This document shows, piece by piece, positions 7,287-15,081 of a stretch of 52,412 nucleotides of DNA. Origin of the DNA: a virus; the IMG/VR virus record IMGVR_UViG_3300027743_000033, positions 1-52,412 of that record; one strand, written 5' to 3'. Below the pieces are notes generated by a model that searched no databases, was not told the origin of the DNA, and was given only the letters and a program-made list of their open reading frames with translations. A program made the position numbers and the translations under genes. How positions within the stretch are numbered: position 1 is the first letter of the stretch; every line of letters starts with the position of its first letter.

Positions 7287-7955
7287 TCATTCTGCCGCCT
7301 CGGCCTTGGTTTGTAGACGACGCGCATCCTCTTCCCGTTTGAGCGTTTGCCATTCGATGTCGGACAGCTTTGCTGCTTGTTTGGCAGCTCGGTCGAAAGC
7401 AGACACCTTTTTGCGGACGGGTTTTTTGCGGAAACCAGCCTCGATCATGCCGGCGTGCGGCGACAGCTCGCCGGCCAGCACGCGGGCGTGGATCTCGGGA
7501 CGGTCCTTGCGGAGACGGCGGAGCGCAGCAGCGGCGGAGGTGCCGGTGGGCCTCTCCACTTCGTTGATAACGGCGATCTTGTTATCAACAAGGTCGGTGC
7601 GCTTCCCCTGTTGGCTCTCATTAGCCCGATCCTTTTCCTCGATCTCGTTTGCCACCTTGGCTCGAATAGCTTTCTGCCATAGCTTCAGGGCTTCGGTGTC
7701 TTCGGCTTTAAGCAACAGCGTGGTGACAATCTCCGGGTCCCAGCCACAGCCCGCCGGCTTTTTGCCGGTGACGAATTCGGTGAAATCATCGAAGCGGATG
7801 ATCTTGCCCAGCTCATAGCGCTCGCGCCATGCGCCAGTTTCCAAGATTTCCCTTATCATTTGCGGAACATGAGGCAGCGTGCAGTCCTCTACTGCGCGCT
7901 TGAATCTCTGCACCACAGTAGTGTTGTCGCTGAGAAGGACCTTTTTAGGCGACAT
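7287..7955 (-). CDS. conserved phage/plasmid protein with KDRPE..GELSPHAGM motif
   Basis: A 222-residue protein from ATG 7955, which has AGGAG five bases upstream. The C-terminal half 'RPTGTSAAAALRRLRKDRPEIHARVLAGELSPHAGMIEAGFRKK' matches a widespread uncharacterised family found on phages and plasmids, sometimes near ParB-like genes. The N-terminal half ('IIRFDDFTEFVTGKKPAGCGWD...') is typical of the same family. It overlaps the end of the HNH-helicase gene by 11 bases, so the two are co-translated. I infer a DNA-related role. Confidence 0.65.
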   Translation of the reverse strand: MSPKKVLLSDNTTVVQRFKRAVEDCTLPHVPQMIREILETGAWRERYELGKIIRFDDFTEFVTGKKPAGCGWDPEIVTTLLLKAEDTEALKLWQKAIRAKVANEIEEKDRANESQQGKRTDLVDNKIAVINEVERPTGTSAAAALRRLRKDRPEIHARVLAGELSPHAGMIEAGFRKKPVRKKVSAFDRAAKQAAKLSDIEWQTLKREEDARRLQTKAEAAE

Positions 7956-10473
7956 CGGACTCCTCCGAAAGATCGCCATAGAGGTGCTGCGCGGGCCCGA
8001 CCACGCCGCGCATGATGAGATCAGCAAGCGCCAGGGATTTGAGTTTGTTTTTAATGGATGGGATCGAGAACTGGTAATGGAACCAGGGCCGGTCCAGGGG
8101 TCCGTTGTTTTCGGTGGAATGCGAGCCAGTCAGTCCACACATCTTGGCGGCGGCGGTGTACACCGCTTTGCTGGTTGGTCCGATGATAACCCGATAGTCA
8201 AACCCCTGCTTTGTCAGCTCCGCAAGCAGCGCATTGCGGACATTGGTAAGGACTCCGGGTTTCCCGTCGGCCGCGATCAGTTGCCGTATCTTGGTCACCG
8301 CCCTGAAATGCTGCTGGTCGTATTTTCGTTTCTGTTGTGCAACGAGCTTGCGGATGTTCGGGTCGGTACCGATCAACTCAGCGAGAGCCGGATCATTGCT
8401 GCCGTCACGCAAGTACCAGTCGCATAATTCATCAGTCGTGTAATCGGCAATGTCTTTGGGAGCCTCGCTCGATATTGGCCTGAGAATATCGAAACGCGGC
8501 TGCAAGATTGTCTCTCTGTAATCGCGACTGGTAAGCACTTGTCGGATGTGCTCTTCAGCGGATTCAGTCCGGCTTTCCGATTGCGGATCCGGCAGTGAGC
8601 ACACAATCTTACCAACATCCTCCGGCGTTACTTGCTTTCCTTGCTTTATGAGCGAGCCCAACTCGTTGTCGATTTGCAATCGGTCCATGAGAGTGAACGG
8701 TGCGTTCGCGTCCACAGGCCCCTCGATCGGCTCGATCTCCAGGCCCTTCATCAGATCGCTCCACGACAGCAGCCCGGAAGTCTCCAGCCTGGCGTCCATT
8801 TGCAATATGAATTCCCAGGCGTCCGCCGCGGCGCTGGGGCATTTGTCTTCGTTGCCTGGGTGGGGAAAATACCAGCGAGGATGGCAAAACCAATCGAACA
8901 TCTCAGCCTCGCGCATTTCTTTCAAATGTGCGGGCAGGCGTGATGTGCGGCCAATCGTCTGTACTTGTTCGCTCCAAGAGGCGCTCCGCTTTACGTCAAC
9001 GACGTACTTGAGCCCCCAATGGTTGAGTCCACGCACCGCGATGTCGACCACAAATATGATACGCGACGATCCCGGCACGCAGCGCCCGTTGTTGTCGAGC
9101 GCGAGCATGAATGGATGTTTCATGTCGGGATTGTTGTAGAACAGACTCGATTCATTCTTCGGGCGGTTGTGTTCACTCGACTTCTTACCGCCAGTAATTG
9201 ATTTGCTGCTTACCATATAGGTCGGGTACCAACCATCGTTGGGAGATAGCCCCATAAGCGATAGGTCTAACGCCGTCTGCTGGCATAACTCGATTGCTTC
9301 ATCGATTCCGTTGCAGGCAACAAAGATATGCGGCGAGAACCAATGAGACGACCATTTTTGCCGTATCTCTCGCTCATGTTCGATGCAGTCATGGACTGCT
9401 TGACGTATCGCCGACATGGTCCCCGGCAATGAATACTTTTCCCCATGTGCTCCTTTCTCTAGGTGCTCGACGCCCGAAACGTCCCGGCTAAAGCCGTCAT
9501 GCTTCACAGCCTGCACATAGCCGCGATCCAATGCGGACTGCCATGGCAACATTGGTGCCAGACAGCTATCCTCGCGAAAGACCGTCGAATGACTTGCAGT
9601 CGCCGCCAGGACAAAGTTGTTGCGGATGAATTTGCCATCCGCGTCGATCGGCGCGGCGGTCAATCCGAACTTCAGCGCGTGCGGTGACAATCGCACAAGC
9701 CGGTCGATCTGATCGCGGGCAAAATCGCACTCGTCCCAGATGATGACGTCATATTGCGCAAGCAGCGACTCAATCTCAATGTCGGACCGGCGCTGGTTTT
9801 TGCCTCCCCATAAAGCGTGAGGGCAGGAAATCACTATATCGTGGTGACCTGGGCCACGATCCAAATCGCCAGTTTCATCGCAAATTGTTATGCTGGGCAA
9901 TGTGGCTACCAAACGATGGTTACCGATATCGGCTTTTAGGTCGGACATAAGCTGCCGGCCGATCTGAGATTGATGACAGAACCACAACACCTTTGAGGGT
10001 CGCGGCGAGACCTTCTGACGCCTATTCACTTCCTCGCAAATGGCGAATAGAAATGCCAACATCAGAACGGTTTTGCCGGCACCGCAAGTCAGCGCCAGCA
10101 ACGAGACATTGCCGAGTAGTTTGTTGCGCAAATCACCGATAAACAGCTCGCCATTCTCAAACACATTGTCGACATTGAATTGTTGCGTCTGCCGCAGACC
10201 AGCGTACCTGAAAGCGCCATCAAACCAGCTCTGTTTACTCCATTTTGGATCGTAAGTCATTCCTCTCTCCTGGTTTGCTTTTCTACAGATTAATCGGCAG
10301 TTTGCTAAACTGGTTTCTCCTCCCAACCCGCGTGAATTGACGTGGTCAACTTCAAGGCGGCTGTCGCACTGAGTTGCGCAGCAAATCTCACACTGCCCTT
10401 TGGACCGCGCCAATAATGCGGCCCAGGTCGTGAGGTTCATGTCATTTGGTTTGTGGGGTAGTATCCATTTCAT
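7945..10473 (-). CDS. HNH nuclease-SF2 helicase fusion
   Basis: An 842-residue protein. Residues 25-72 form an HNH nuclease (C28, C31, 'LEVDHVNSRGLGG', then 'NCRLICRKANQERG'). A complete SF2 helicase/translocase follows: Walker A CGAGKT (130-135), DECD box (247-250), motif III 'LTAAP' (271-275), motif V 'VVDIAVRGLNH' (about 475-485) and motif VI 'QTIGRTSR' (505-512). About 330 further C-terminal residues match no domain I know. It heads the leftward early operon after the HTH genes. The domain order resembles restriction or exclusion enzymes more than replicative helicases. Start 10473 has AAGG upstream; ATG 10440 is possible. Confidence 0.82.
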   Translation of the reverse strand: MKWILPHKPNDMNLTTWAALLARSKGQCEICCATQCDSRLEVDHVNSRGLGGETSLANCRLICRKANQERGMTYDPKWSKQSWFDGAFRYAGLRQTQQFNVDNVFENGELFIGDLRNKLLGNVSLLALTCGAGKTVLMLAFLFAICEEVNRRQKVSPRPSKVLWFCHQSQIGRQLMSDLKADIGNHRLVATLPSITICDETGDLDRGPGHHDIVISCPHALWGGKNQRRSDIEIESLLAQYDVIIWDECDFARDQIDRLVRLSPHALKFGLTAAPIDADGKFIRNNFVLAATASHSTVFREDSCLAPMLPWQSALDRGYVQAVKHDGFSRDVSGVEHLEKGAHGEKYSLPGTMSAIRQAVHDCIEHEREIRQKWSSHWFSPHIFVACNGIDEAIELCQQTALDLSLMGLSPNDGWYPTYMVSSKSITGGKKSSEHNRPKNESSLFYNNPDMKHPFMLALDNNGRCVPGSSRIIFVVDIAVRGLNHWGLKYVVDVKRSASWSEQVQTIGRTSRLPAHLKEMREAEMFDWFCHPRWYFPHPGNEDKCPSAAADAWEFILQMDARLETSGLLSWSDLMKGLEIEPIEGPVDANAPFTLMDRLQIDNELGSLIKQGKQVTPEDVGKIVCSLPDPQSESRTESAEEHIRQVLTSRDYRETILQPRFDILRPISSEAPKDIADYTTDELCDWYLRDGSNDPALAELIGTDPNIRKLVAQQKRKYDQQHFRAVTKIRQLIAADGKPGVLTNVRNALLAELTKQGFDYRVIIGPTSKAVYTAAAKMCGLTGSHSTENNGPLDRPWFHYQFSIPSIKNKLKSLALADLIMRGVVGPAQHLYGDLSEESDVA

Positions 10474-10487
10474 TGAGCACCTTCGCC

Positions 10488-11009
10488 CTATCGTTTGCGA
10501 GCCAAGGTGCGATGAGGACCGCGAGCCACCGCGCGAAGCGCATCACCTTGCTCGCGATAAAATTCCTCGTCCTGAACAAGAAGGGCATCCGCACGGCCGA
10601 TGGCGGCGGAGAGCGCGGTGTCAGCATCGATCGCCTCCCTGAGCCTGCGGCGCGCCGCGCGTTGCAGCCGCTGCGCATCGATCGCGGCGAAATAAGCCTT
10701 GACCCGCCGCCACCAGACAGGCTCGGCGTCAGCCATCAGTGCGACCAGGAAATCGAGCCCGCGTTCGGAGCGGATCAGTGCCGCCAGCGCGTCCGTCGAT
10801 AGCGTGCGCTCGCCTGCAAGCCATCGTTCGGCGGTGCGGAGCGAAGCACCTGTAAGCTCTGCTAATTCGGCCGCCGTCTTGCGCGGCCACAAGCTGCGCG
10901 CTGCGAGCATGACGGGCGAAATCGACCGGCGCTTTGGTCGGTCATTACCGACCAGTTGGCCGGTGACGGAATTTGCGTTCCGGCGCCCGCCGATGCTGAT
11001 GGCGCTCAT
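10488..11009 (-). CDS. HTH regulator with C-terminal basic region
   Basis: A 173-residue protein with a central helix-turn-helix: 'LWPRKTAAELAELTGASLRTAERWLAGERTLSTDALAALIRSERG'. It continues with 'FLVALMADAEPVWWRRVKAYFAAIDAQRLQRAARRRLREAI'. The same arrangement is common in rhizobial phages and plasmids next to immunity genes. Its start overlaps the Cro-like gene's end by four bases, so the two are made together. Likely an early regulator. Confidence 0.7.
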   Translation of the reverse strand: MSAISIGGRRNANSVTGQLVGNDRPKRRSISPVMLAARSLWPRKTAAELAELTGASLRTAERWLAGERTLSTDALAALIRSERGLDFLVALMADAEPVWWRRVKAYFAAIDAQRLQRAARRRLREAIDADTALSAAIGRADALLVQDEEFYREQGDALRAVARGPHRTLARKR

Positions 11010-11227
11010 GATGTCGCCTCAGCGCCTACGTGCAACTTCATCAGTGTGTCCGCAGTTATGCCGCTTAATTTGCGGGCCTTTGCTGCCGCAAGGATATTTG
11101 GCCAATATTCGACTGGAATGCTGCCGCGCACCCGCATCGTCTGGGCGTGCGTGGGTTTGATCCCGATGTCCCGAGCAAATTCCGCGACCGTGGGCCAAAG
11201 ATTCATAAGGTCGTCGATCGTGTGCAT
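11006..11227 (-). CDS. Cro-like HTH regulator, first gene of the leftward operon
   Basis: A 73-residue protein 'MHTIDDLMNLWPTVAEFARDIGIKPTHAQTMRVRGSIPVEYWPNILAAAKARKL...', a compact Cro/CI-type HTH. It is the first gene after the left operator pair. With ATG 11227 the start lies about where transcription should begin from the promoter at 11236-11264 and has no Shine-Dalgarno, which suggests a leaderless message. The frame also allows GTG 11254, but that would lie upstream of the predicted transcript start. Confidence 0.7.
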   Translation of the reverse strand: MHTIDDLMNLWPTVAEFARDIGIKPTHAQTMRVRGSIPVEYWPNILAAAKARKLSGITADTLMKLHVGAEATS

Positions 11228-11235
11228 GGCGGCTA

Positions 11236-11264
11236 TTGCTACAATGTGTAGCACACGGGGTCAA
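11236..11264 (-). promoter_or_regulatory. leftward early promoter
   Basis: On the minus strand TTGACC (11264-11259) is followed by a 17-bp spacer and TAGCAA (11241-11236). The rightward promoter at 14796-14824 has the same -35, spacer length and -10 (TTGACG, 17, TAGCAC). One operator covers the -10 and a second touches the -35, in the same positions as at the right-hand promoter, so both should be repressed by one protein. Confidence 0.65.
11237..11253. promoter_or_regulatory. operator OL1 (perfect 17-bp palindrome)
   Basis: TGCTACAATGTGTAGCA: two perfect inverted 7-bp arms around ATG. It overlaps the -10 of the leftward promoter, so binding would block transcription of the Cro-like gene. 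Related sites at 11263, 14781 and 14807 support a real operator. Confidence 0.75.
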
Positions 11265-11279
11265 CTACCAACTGTAGCA
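11263..11279. promoter_or_regulatory. operator OL2 (imperfect)
   Basis: AACTACCAACTGTAGCA: a perfect right arm TGTAGCA and a degenerate left arm keeping CTAC, with the same 3-bp spacer. Its centre is 26 bp from OL1, and it overlaps the -35 hexamer by two bases. Confidence 0.6.
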
Positions 11280-11302
11280 ACATGAATCCTAGTGTGGTAA
11301 GC

Positions 11303-11488
11303 ATGTCCACACGAGGGGAACGACTGCGAGAAGCGCGGATTGCGGCCGGCTATGGATCGGCTAGCGCAGCCGCGACCGCACTGGGCATCTCTCGTTCGAC
11401 TTACAATGCACATGAGCGCGCCGAGGAGCCCGGTGGAAGAGATTATGGCCCAGAGGATGCGGATCGTTATGGACGGAAGTTCAATGTC
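11303..11488 (+). pseudogene. 5' half of the HTH-HicB repressor, cut by IS21 element
   Basis: Sixty-two codons from ATG 11303 give a CI/XRE-type HTH domain ('TRGERLREARIAAGYGSASAAATALGISRSTYNAHERA...EDADRYGRKFNV'). The reading is broken exactly at the left 8-bp target duplication of the insertion element. After removal of the element and one duplication, the frame continues without a stop into 14285-14587 as '...KFNV-SDAYLLTG...', a normal continuation for this repressor type. It was divergently arranged from the Cro-like gene and presumably bound the flanking operators. In the present DNA it reads a few more codons into the element and stops at 11545. ATG 11282 is a possible upstream start. 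Confidence 0.8.
11481..11488. repeat. IS target site duplication, left copy
   Basis: TCAATGTC, repeated at 14277-14284 immediately outside the element's TG...CA ends. The 8-bp length is within the range known for IS21-family insertions. Confidence 0.9.
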
Positions 11489-11495
11489 TGTTGCG

Positions 11496-11549
11496 CGGCG
11501 TGGAAAATTGCCCCCCGTCTGGGGGTGATCGGCGTCGAAAACTGACCCC
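11496..11549. repeat. IS21 left-end repeated sites L1 and L2
   Basis: Two related sites, CGGCGTGGAAAATTGCCCC (from 11496) and CGGCGTCGAAAACTGACCCC (11530-11549). They are inverted relative to two sites at the right end (14226-14269). Such multiple repeats are the transposase binding sites of IS21 elements. Confidence 0.8.
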
Positions 11550-11590
11550 TTACCCCTTGGTCTGAAGATGACCTCTGGTGCGTTCATCGC

Positions 11591-13171
11591 ATGAGAGGCG
11601 AGACGAGGATGGTGACGGTGGAGACGATTGGCAAAGTTCGGCGGGCCTACTGGGTTCAGAAGAAGAAGATCAAGGCGATTGCGCGTGAGCTGAAGCTGGC
11701 GCGGAACACCGTGCGGTCGATCGTGCGGAGCGGAGAGACGGCGCCGGTCTACCTACGCAAGGCGCAGCCGCTGCCGAAGCTTGGGCTTTTTGTCGAGCCG
11801 CTCGATAAGTTGCTTGAAGAGAATGCAGGCAAGTCCAAGCGCGAGCGGCTGACGACGAAGAGGGTGTTCGAGAAGCTGCAGCAGGAAGCAGGCTATGCGG
11901 GCGGCTACGACGCAGTTCGCCGGTACGCACAGCGCTGGCGCCAACAGCATGCGGCAGCAACTGCGGCGGCGTTTGTGCCGCTCTCGTTTGCGCCAGGGGA
12001 GGCCTATCAATTCGACTGGAGCCACGAGATCGTGATCCTCGACGGCGTGACGGTCGAGGTGAAGGTGGCGCACATGCGGCTCTGCCACAGCCGGATGCCG
12101 TTCGTGCGGGCCTACCTGCGCGAGGCCCAGGAGATGGTATTCGACGCCCACGACACGGCGTTTGCCTTCTTCAAGGGAGCCTGCCAGCGGGGCATCTACG
12201 ACAACATGAAAACGGCTGTTGACGCGATCTATGTGGGCAAGGATCGAGCGTTCAACAGGCGCTTCCTACAGATGTGCAGCCACTACTTGGTCGAGCCCAC
12301 GGCGTGCACGCCTGGTGCCGCGTGGGAAAAGGGCCAGGTCGAGAAGCAGGTGGATAATCTTCGCACGGCCGTGTTCATGCCCAGGCCGCGGTTCAAGAGC
12401 TTGGAAGACCTCAACGCCTGGCTGCTCGCGGAGTGTATTGCCTGGGCCAGAAAGCAGGCTCACCCGGAGTTCCAAGACCAGACGATCTTCGAGGTGTTCG
12501 AGGCTGAGCGCAAGAATCTGGTCGGCTATCGAGGTCCTTTTGATGCCTACCGCTCGATCTCGGCGTCGGTGTCAAAGACGTGTCTGGTCCGCTTCGACAA
12601 CAACAAATACTCGGTAATGGCCAAGGCCGTCGGCCGTCCGGTCGATATCTACGCCTATGCGGACAGCGTCGTACTCAAGCAGGACGGCGAGGTCGTCGGC
12701 GAGCATCCGCGCTCATTCGCCCGCAACAAGACCCAATACGATCCGTGGCACTACGTGCCGGTGCTGGCGAGGAAGCCCGGGGCCATGAGGAACGGGGCGC
12801 CGTTCAAGGACTGGGAACTGCCCGGCGCGCTCGGCCGGGTGAGAGCCAAGCTCAAGGGCGTAACGGATGGCGATCGCCAGATGGTCGATATCCTCACCAC
12901 GGTGCTCACCGACGGGCTTGCTGCGGTGGAGGCGGCGTGTGCGGAGGCTTTTGCCGGTGGGACGCATAGCGCGGACGTCATCTTGAACATCCTGGCGCGA
13001 CGCAGCGAGCCGACACCATCCCCAGCCGTTGCTACACCGGCGCAACTGCATCTGGCGGTGCCGCCACGGGCTGATTGCGCTCGCTATGATGGCCTACGGC
13101 CGCTGCCGACCCACCCCACCGCTGCGCTTGTCGAAGCCGCCACCGTGGGAGGTACTCATGGAGCGGTCTGA
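11591..13171 (+). CDS. istA: IS21 transposase IstA
   Basis: DDE-type transposase of 526 residues. The N-terminal HTH '[34 protein letters not shown]' binds the ends. The rve-like core has the catalytic residues in 'YQFDWSHE' (D near 142), 'GIYDNMK' (D near 204) and '[11 protein letters not shown]' (E near 246). The C-terminus carries the usual 'NKYSV...VYADSVVL'-type Mu C-terminal barrel. Length is normal for IstA. It overlaps istB by 14 bases. Confidence 0.95.
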   Translation: MRGETRMVTVETIGKVRRAYWVQKKKIKAIARELKLARNTVRSIVRSGETAPVYLRKAQPLPKLGLFVEPLDKLLEENAGKSKRERLTTKRVFEKLQQEAGYAGGYDAVRRYAQRWRQQHAAATAAAFVPLSFAPGEAYQFDWSHEIVILDGVTVEVKVAHMRLCHSRMPFVRAYLREAQEMVFDAHDTAFAFFKGACQRGIYDNMKTAVDAIYVGKDRAFNRRFLQMCSHYLVEPTACTPGAAWEKGQVEKQVDNLRTAVFMPRPRFKSLEDLNAWLLAECIAWARKQAHPEFQDQTIFEVFEAERKNLVGYRGPFDAYRSISASVSKTCLVRFDNNKYSVMAKAVGRPVDIYAYADSVVLKQDGEVVGEHPRSFARNKTQYDPWHYVPVLARKPGAMRNGAPFKDWELPGALGRVRAKLKGVTDGDRQMVDILTTVLTDGLAAVEAACAEAFAGGTHSADVILNILARRSEPTPSPAVATPAQLHLAVPPRADCARYDGLRPLPTHPTAALVEAATVGGTHGAV

Positions 13172-13886
13172 GATCCTGGAGATGATGGGCCAACTGCAGC
13201 TGTCTGGCATGCGGGGGGCTTACGACGAAATCGTCACAGCGGGCATCAAGCGCAGCCACGGGATCGAGCGCGTCATTGGTGCCTTGCTCAAGGCCGAGAT
13301 CGCGGAGAAGGAGGCGCGCTCGATTCGCTACCAGATGGGGATCGCCAAGCTGCCGCTCGCCAAGGAGCTTGCCGAGTTCACCTTTGCCGGCACGCCGATC
13401 AACGAGCAACTGGTGCGCGACCTGGCGGGCGGCGGCTTCCTTGCTCAGCAGCGCAACGTCGTGGCGATCGGTGGAACTGGCACCGGCAAGACGCATCTTT
13501 CTATCGCCATCGCGAGAAGCTGCATTCGTGCGGGCAAGAAGACGCGCTTCTTCAACGTCATCGATCTCGTCAACAAGCTCGAGGCCGAGGTCAAGCTCGG
13601 TCGGGCCGGCCGCATCGCCGACGGGTTGACACGCGTCGACCTGGTGATCCTCGACGAACTGGGCTATCTGCCATTTGCCCAGAGTGGCGGCCAACTGCTG
13701 TTCCACCTGATCAGCCGCCTCTACGAGCGCACCTCTATCATTGTCACCACAAACCTTGCTTTCGCCGAGTGGCCGACCGTATTCGGCGACGCCAAGATGA
13801 CGACCGCACTGCTCGACCGGCTCACGCACCACTGCGACATCATCGAGACCGGCAACGACAGCTGGCGCTTCAAGAACCGCAATTGA
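13158..13886 (+). CDS. istB: IS21 helper ATPase IstB
   Basis: AAA+ ATPase of 242 residues that assists IstA in target choice. It starts at ATG 13158 with GGAGG five bases upstream, inside the istA end. It shows '[12 protein letters not shown]' at the N-terminus, Walker [10 protein letters not shown], Walker B '[12 protein letters not shown]' and sensor '[18 protein letters not shown]'. It appears full length and intact. Confidence 0.95.
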   Translation: MERSEILEMMGQLQLSGMRGAYDEIVTAGIKRSHGIERVIGALLKAEIAEKEARSIRYQMGIAKLPLAKELAEFTFAGTPINEQLVRDLAGGGFLAQQRNVVAIGGTGTGKTHLSIAIARSCIRAGKKTRFFNVIDLVNKLEAEVKLGRAGRIADGLTRVDLVILDELGYLPFAQSGGQLLFHLISRLYERTSIIVTTNLAFAEWPTVFGDAKMTTALLDRLTHHCDIIETGNDSWRFKNRN

Positions 13887-14276
13887 CGCGCTTGCCCGCT
13901 CCGGCCAAGCGCCCACATGATCGCTGCCCGACTTGCACTTAGCCTGCCAGCGTGCTCGCCACCGGCAAGGTGCGGCCTGGCGACGGCGGAGTGTGCCGCA
14001 CGGTTGGAGCGACGGCCGACCTTGACGGCGTCTGCGCGCGCTGGCCGCGCGCGATCGCAAGGTCGGGGCGAAGGAACGCGCCAGATCGAACAAAGGAACT
14101 GCACTGTAGAACGGCGCCAAGTTCTGACCCCTCATCAGCATCAATCCTGACCCAAAAAAACGACCGACACTTGAGGCTGAAGCTGCGCAGCTTCGGGCTC
14201 AAATGGCCGAAAACTCATGCGCAGGAGGGTCAAATTTGCACGCCGATCGGGGGTCAACTTCGGACGCCGATTGACA
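13887..14276. other. non-coding right arm of the IS element
   Basis: About 390 bp after istB without a convincing gene. It is part of the element and includes repeated sites R2 (14226-14245, GGGTCAAATTTGCACGCCG) and R1 (14249-14269, GGGGTCAACTTCGGACGCCG), inverted copies of L2/L1. The open frame through here simply joins the downstream HicB fragment. Confidence 0.7.
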
Positions 14277-14284
14277 TCAATGTC
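14277..14284. repeat. IS target site duplication, right copy
   Basis: TCAATGTC, matching 11481-11488. It directly precedes the resumed repressor reading frame. Confidence 0.9.
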
Positions 14285-14587
14285 TCGGATGCCTATTTGT
14301 TGACCGGAAAAAACTTGGTGCCACCCGATGCCTTCAAGAGATCAAAGCCTGTGCCAATGCTGATCGTCATTAAGGCTGAATTTGATCCCGACTCCGAATC
14401 CTGGTGGGCCACCGCGGATATTGACGATCGCCACGCGTTAGCAACTGGTGCTCCTACATTGAACGAATTGCTGGAACGAATCCCAATTGTGCTGCGAAGT
14501 CTTTTGGCAGAAGCGTACCCGGACACGGAAATTCCGTTCAGCATCGTGGCCCACAAATTCAGCGTCGTGAACACGCGCGTGGCATGA
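14285..14587 (+). pseudogene. 3' half of the HTH-HicB repressor (DUF1902 antitoxin domain)
   Basis: One hundred codons that continue the frame broken at 11488. 'SDAYLLTGKN' completes the HTH repressor. It is followed by a DUF1902/HicB-like antitoxin domain 'MLIVIKAEFDPDSESWWATADIDDRHALATGAPTLNELLERIPIVL...IPFSIVAHK'. The stop overlaps the hicA start (ATGA). Uninterrupted, the protein would be 162 residues: repressor head and HicA-neutralising tail in one chain. An internal ATG at 14357 could still give a lone antitoxin domain, although no ribosome site is visible before it. Confidence 0.8.
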
Positions 14588-14778
14588 ATAATTTTACCCC
14601 GGCGTTAAAAAAACTTCTGCGTGAAGCCGGTTGTTTTGTCGTCAGATCGGGGAAGGGCGACCATGAAATCTGGGAAAGCCCGGTTTCCAACAAGCGCTTC
14701 CCGGTCGACAGCAAGATTGCATCCCGCCACTTGGCGAACGCAGTGCTGAAACAAGCCGGATTAGCCAAACAATTTTGA
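14584..14778 (+). CDS. hicA: HicA-family mRNA-interferase toxin
   Basis: A 64-residue HicA toxin with the double-stranded-RNA-binding-like fold. 'FTPALKKLLREAGCFVVRSGKGDHEIWESP' carries the catalytic histidine (H27), and 'KRFPVDSKIASRHLANAVLKQAGL' is the standard second half. HicA cleaves mRNA and is neutralised by the HicB protein encoded next to it. Here the partner is the C-terminal part of the split HTH-HicB gene, overlapping by four bases. The toxin itself looks intact. Confidence 0.92.
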   Translation: MNNFTPALKKLLREAGCFVVRSGKGDHEIWESPVSNKRFPVDSKIASRHLANAVLKQAGLAKQF

Positions 14779-14780
14779 AT

Positions 14781-14797
14781 TGCTACAAAACGTAGTT
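14781..14797. promoter_or_regulatory. operator OR2 (imperfect)
   Basis: TGCTACAAAACGTAGTT: a perfect left arm, a degenerate right arm keeping GTAG, and a 3-bp spacer. It overlaps the -35 of the rightward promoter by two bases, as OL2 does on the left. Confidence 0.62.
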
Positions 14798-14824
14798 GAC
14801 GGCCTCTGCTACGTAGTGTAGCAC
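14796..14824 (+). promoter_or_regulatory. rightward early promoter
   Basis: TTGACG (14796-14801), 17 bp, TAGCAC (14819-14824). It mirrors the leftward promoter, with one operator over the -10 and another touching the -35. It should drive the recombination/integration operon starting at 14853. Confidence 0.65.
14807..14823. promoter_or_regulatory. operator OR1
   Basis: TGCTACGTAGTGTAGCA: one mismatch from a perfect 7-3-7 palindrome. It covers the spacer end and -10 of the rightward promoter. Its centre is 26 bp from OR2, the same spacing as OL1 to OL2. Confidence 0.72.
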
Positions 14825-14852
14825 TGCTCCCCACGTTCACCGGGAGCCGCCC

Positions 14853-15077
14853 ATGCCGAAACTCCACGACCTCGAAGTCTTCGTCTGCCTCAACGAGGAC
14901 GGCGATTACGTCGCCGATATCGACGCCGATATCGCGCTGTCCCAGTGCCAAGAAAGCATGGGCGGCCAAGCATTCAGGACCGTCAAATTGATGGTGACCA
15001 TGGCGGCGCCCGAAATCGCCGCCGTCGCGGTCCGCGTGCCGGACGAGGCGGGCGAGACCGTCGCGGTGGGGGCGTAG
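14853..15077 (+). CDS. small early protein, unknown
   Basis: Seventy-four residues, 'MPKLHDLEVFVCLNEDGDYVADIDADIALSQCQESMGGQAFRTVKL...'. It is the first gene after the rightward promoter, with GGGAG six bases before the ATG. The acidic beta-rich N-terminus is followed by a 'VTMAAPEIAAVAVRVPDEAGE' tail. I recognise it only as a small-protein type from rhizobial phages. No function can be assigned. Confidence 0.65.
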   Translation: MPKLHDLEVFVCLNEDGDYVADIDADIALSQCQESMGGQAFRTVKLMVTMAAPEIAAVAVRVPDEAGETVAVGA

Positions 15078-15081
15078 GGCC

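Larger units (their letters stand above)
11489..14276 (+). mobile_element. complete IS21-family insertion sequence
   Basis: A 2,788-bp element starting TGTTG and ending TGACA, flanked by identical 8-bp duplications. It carries overlapping istA and istB in the canonical order and internal terminal repeats at both ends, as in other IS21 members. It splits an HTH-HicB gene in its coding direction. Since both transposase genes, ends and duplications are intact, the insertion is probably recent and possibly still mobile. Confidence 0.95.
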
